The translations under genes were made by a program, and so were the position numbers. Below are positions 5,607-6,368 of a DNA stretch of 6,368 nucleotides, piece by piece. The notes under the pieces were generated by a model. The model was not told the DNA's origin. It saw nothing but the letters and a program-made list of their open reading frames with translations, and did not search any database. The number at the start of each line of letters is the position of its first letter. Position 1 is the first letter of the stretch. Location: contig JAUXRT010000242.1 in assembly GCA_030681635.1 (NCBI GenBank), positions 1 to 6,368 on the forward strand. Reading direction: 5' to 3'. The stretch comes from Reyranella sp. (GTDB taxonomy: Bacteria > Pseudomonadota > Alphaproteobacteria > Reyranellales > Reyranellaceae).

Positions 5607-5634
5607 TTGCAGTCACCGCCGCTTCCTCTAGGTT
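5607..5634 (+). promoter_or_regulatory. Weak candidate promoter of the autotransporter-like gene
   Basis: TTGCAG (5607-5612) and TAGGTT (5629-5634) with a 16-base spacer lie about 30-60 bases before the ATG at 5667. The match to consensus is modest. The 144-bp gap after the TctC-like gene and the unrelated product suggest a separate transcription unit, which is the main reason for naming a candidate. Confidence 0.22.
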
Positions 5635-5666
5635 GCCGCCCGGGGGAGTGTGAGGGTTTGGTCATA

Positions 5667-6368
5667 ATGAAGCGCCTGGTCCTGTTGACCATCGCCTGTC
5701 TTGCGCCGGTTGCCGTCCATGCACAGAACGCGACCTGGCTGCTCACTCCCGGCAGCAACGCCTTCGGCACCGCCACCAACTGGTCACCCAATGTCGTGCC
5801 GCTGGGTACGGCATCCTTCGGCGTGTCGAACACGACGACCATCAATCTCTCGGGCGGGCAGGACGTCGGCAGCTTCGTGTTCAATGCCGGCGCCTCGGCC
5901 TACACCTTCAGCAACGCGAATTTCTCCCTGAGCGGCACCGGCATCGTCAACAATTCATCGCAGACCCAGACCTTCAACATCAACGCCACCGGCGTACTGG
6001 CGCTCAACAACAGCGCCACGCTGGGCAACGCCACCGTCGTCAGCGCCAACTCGATCGTCTTCAACGATTCGACCTCGGCCGGCCGAGCCATCATCACCAA
6101 CAACGGCGGCAACATACAGTTCGAAGACAACAGCACGGCCGCCACTGCCACCATCACCAACAATGCCGGCGGCACGCTCTGCTTCTGCAACAACGCCACT
6201 GCCAGTGCCGCCACCATCGTCAACACCGGCGCCGGCGCGACGCTGAACTTCTTCGCGGACTCCACGGCCGGCAGCGCCCGCATCACCAATGCCAACGGCG
6301 CCACCCTCAGCTTCGAGGATTCGAGCTCGGCCGGCACCGCCACCATCACCAACACCGGCGGCACGGTG
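5667..6368 (+). CDS. Autotransporter-like secreted repeat protein, N-terminal part (continues beyond window)
   Basis: An open frame of 234 codons runs to the right edge with no stop. It begins MKRLVLLTIACLAPVAVHA with a signal peptide, probable cleavage after A19 (V-H-A then QN). An N-terminal cap follows, with ATWLLTPGSNAFGTATNW (22-39), VPLGTASFGVSNTTTINL (44-61) and VGSFVFNAGASAYTF (67-81). This block is characteristic of proteins annotated as autotransporter outer-membrane beta-barrel proteins in Bradyrhizobium-like bacteria. From about residue 113 come repeats of 20-23 residues rich in N, T, S, A and G, with the form 'F-D-STA-.-A-.ITN-.-G-.-L', suggestive of a beta-solenoid passenger. 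The C-terminal barrel, if present, lies outside. GAGGG (5652-5656) is a plausible ribosome site ten bases before the ATG. An adhesin or other surface protein is likely; its specific role is unknown. C172 and C174 (CFC) are unusual in such a passenger. Confidence 0.78.
   Translation, partial: MKRLVLLTIACLAPVAVHAQNATWLLTPGSNAFGTATNWSPNVVPLGTASFGVSNTTTINLSGGQDVGSFVFNAGASAYTFSNANFSLSGTGIVNNSSQTQTFNINATGVLALNNSATLGNATVVSANSIVFNDSTSAGRAIITNNGGNIQFEDNSTAATATITNNAGGTLCFCNNATASAATIVNTGAGATLNFFADSTAGSARITNANGATLSFEDSSSAGTATITNTGGTV
6003..6368 (+). repeat. Tandem degenerate repeats encoding 20-23-residue beta-solenoid-like units
   Basis: Within the autotransporter-like gene, residues 113-234 divide into about five and a half units starting LNNSATLG (113), NDSTSAGR (133), EDNSTAAT (153), CNNATASA (174), ADSTAGSA (197) and EDSSSAGT (217). 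Each has a central [AR]-x-I-x-N or A-T-V step, then G-G/G-A and a hydrophobic-x-F end. At DNA level the copies share words such as GCCACCATCACCAACA but have diverged, so this is protein-level repetition rather than a recent tandem expansion. The array is still running at the window edge. Confidence 0.7.

Noticed and set aside
5900..6364. Minus-strand open frame with repeated Val-Met-Val/Ala-Leu patterns that could look like a membrane protein
   Set aside because: The periodic pattern is simply the antisense of the Asn/Thr/Ala repeats of the plus-strand autotransporter-like gene, which has a signal peptide and ribosome site.

Overview
This is a GC-rich, gene-dense bacterial chromosomal window. 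Its make-up suggests an environmental alphaproteobacterium of the Bradyrhizobium or Reyranella kind: high G+C at third positions, a lone TctC/Bug-type binding protein, an FCD-type GntR regulator, a DHA2 drug exporter and a low-complexity autotransporter-like protein. That placement is inference from gene content and base composition; there is no rRNA or other marker gene here.

Layout. At the left edge (1-75, minus) is the signal-peptide end of an exported protein cut by the window. It is divergent from a 4a-hydroxytetrahydrobiopterin dehydratase (159-446, plus). A convergent spacer (447-600) holds two imperfect copies of a roughly 40-bp repeat, one of which forms a perfect 8-bp hairpin. Next come three minus-strand genes: a small helix-turn-helix protein resembling the DNA-binding part of phage terminase small subunits (601-996), with a palindrome-rich promoter upstream (1030-1064); a 14-helix DHA2/EmrB-type MFS exporter (1074-2597); and a GntR/FCD regulator (2736-3476).

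The regulator is divergent from a plus-strand pair: a TauD/TfdA-type Fe(II)/2-oxoglutarate dioxygenase (3567-4484) and a periplasmic TctC/Bug binding protein (4548-5522). A perfect TTGTC-T-GACAA inverted repeat in the 90-bp divergent gap is a good candidate operator for the regulator. The simplest reading is a small regulon in which the GntR protein senses a small, probably acidic molecule and controls its capture (TctC) and oxidative cleavage (dioxygenase), with the MFS protein possibly exporting a related compound. The substrate cannot be read from the sequence.

At the right edge (5667-6368, plus) is the N-terminal part of a secreted protein with a signal peptide, an N-terminal cap region and about five and a half Asn/Thr/Ser/Ala/Gly-rich repeats of 20-23 residues. 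It looks like the passenger of an autotransporter that continues beyond the window.

Most of the window is ordinary accessory metabolism. The points most worth a second look are the orphan terminase-like HTH gene with its palindromic promoter, the repeat/hairpin pair beside it, the GntR operator together with the apparently degenerate metal site of the regulator, and the unassigned dioxygenase/binding-protein module.
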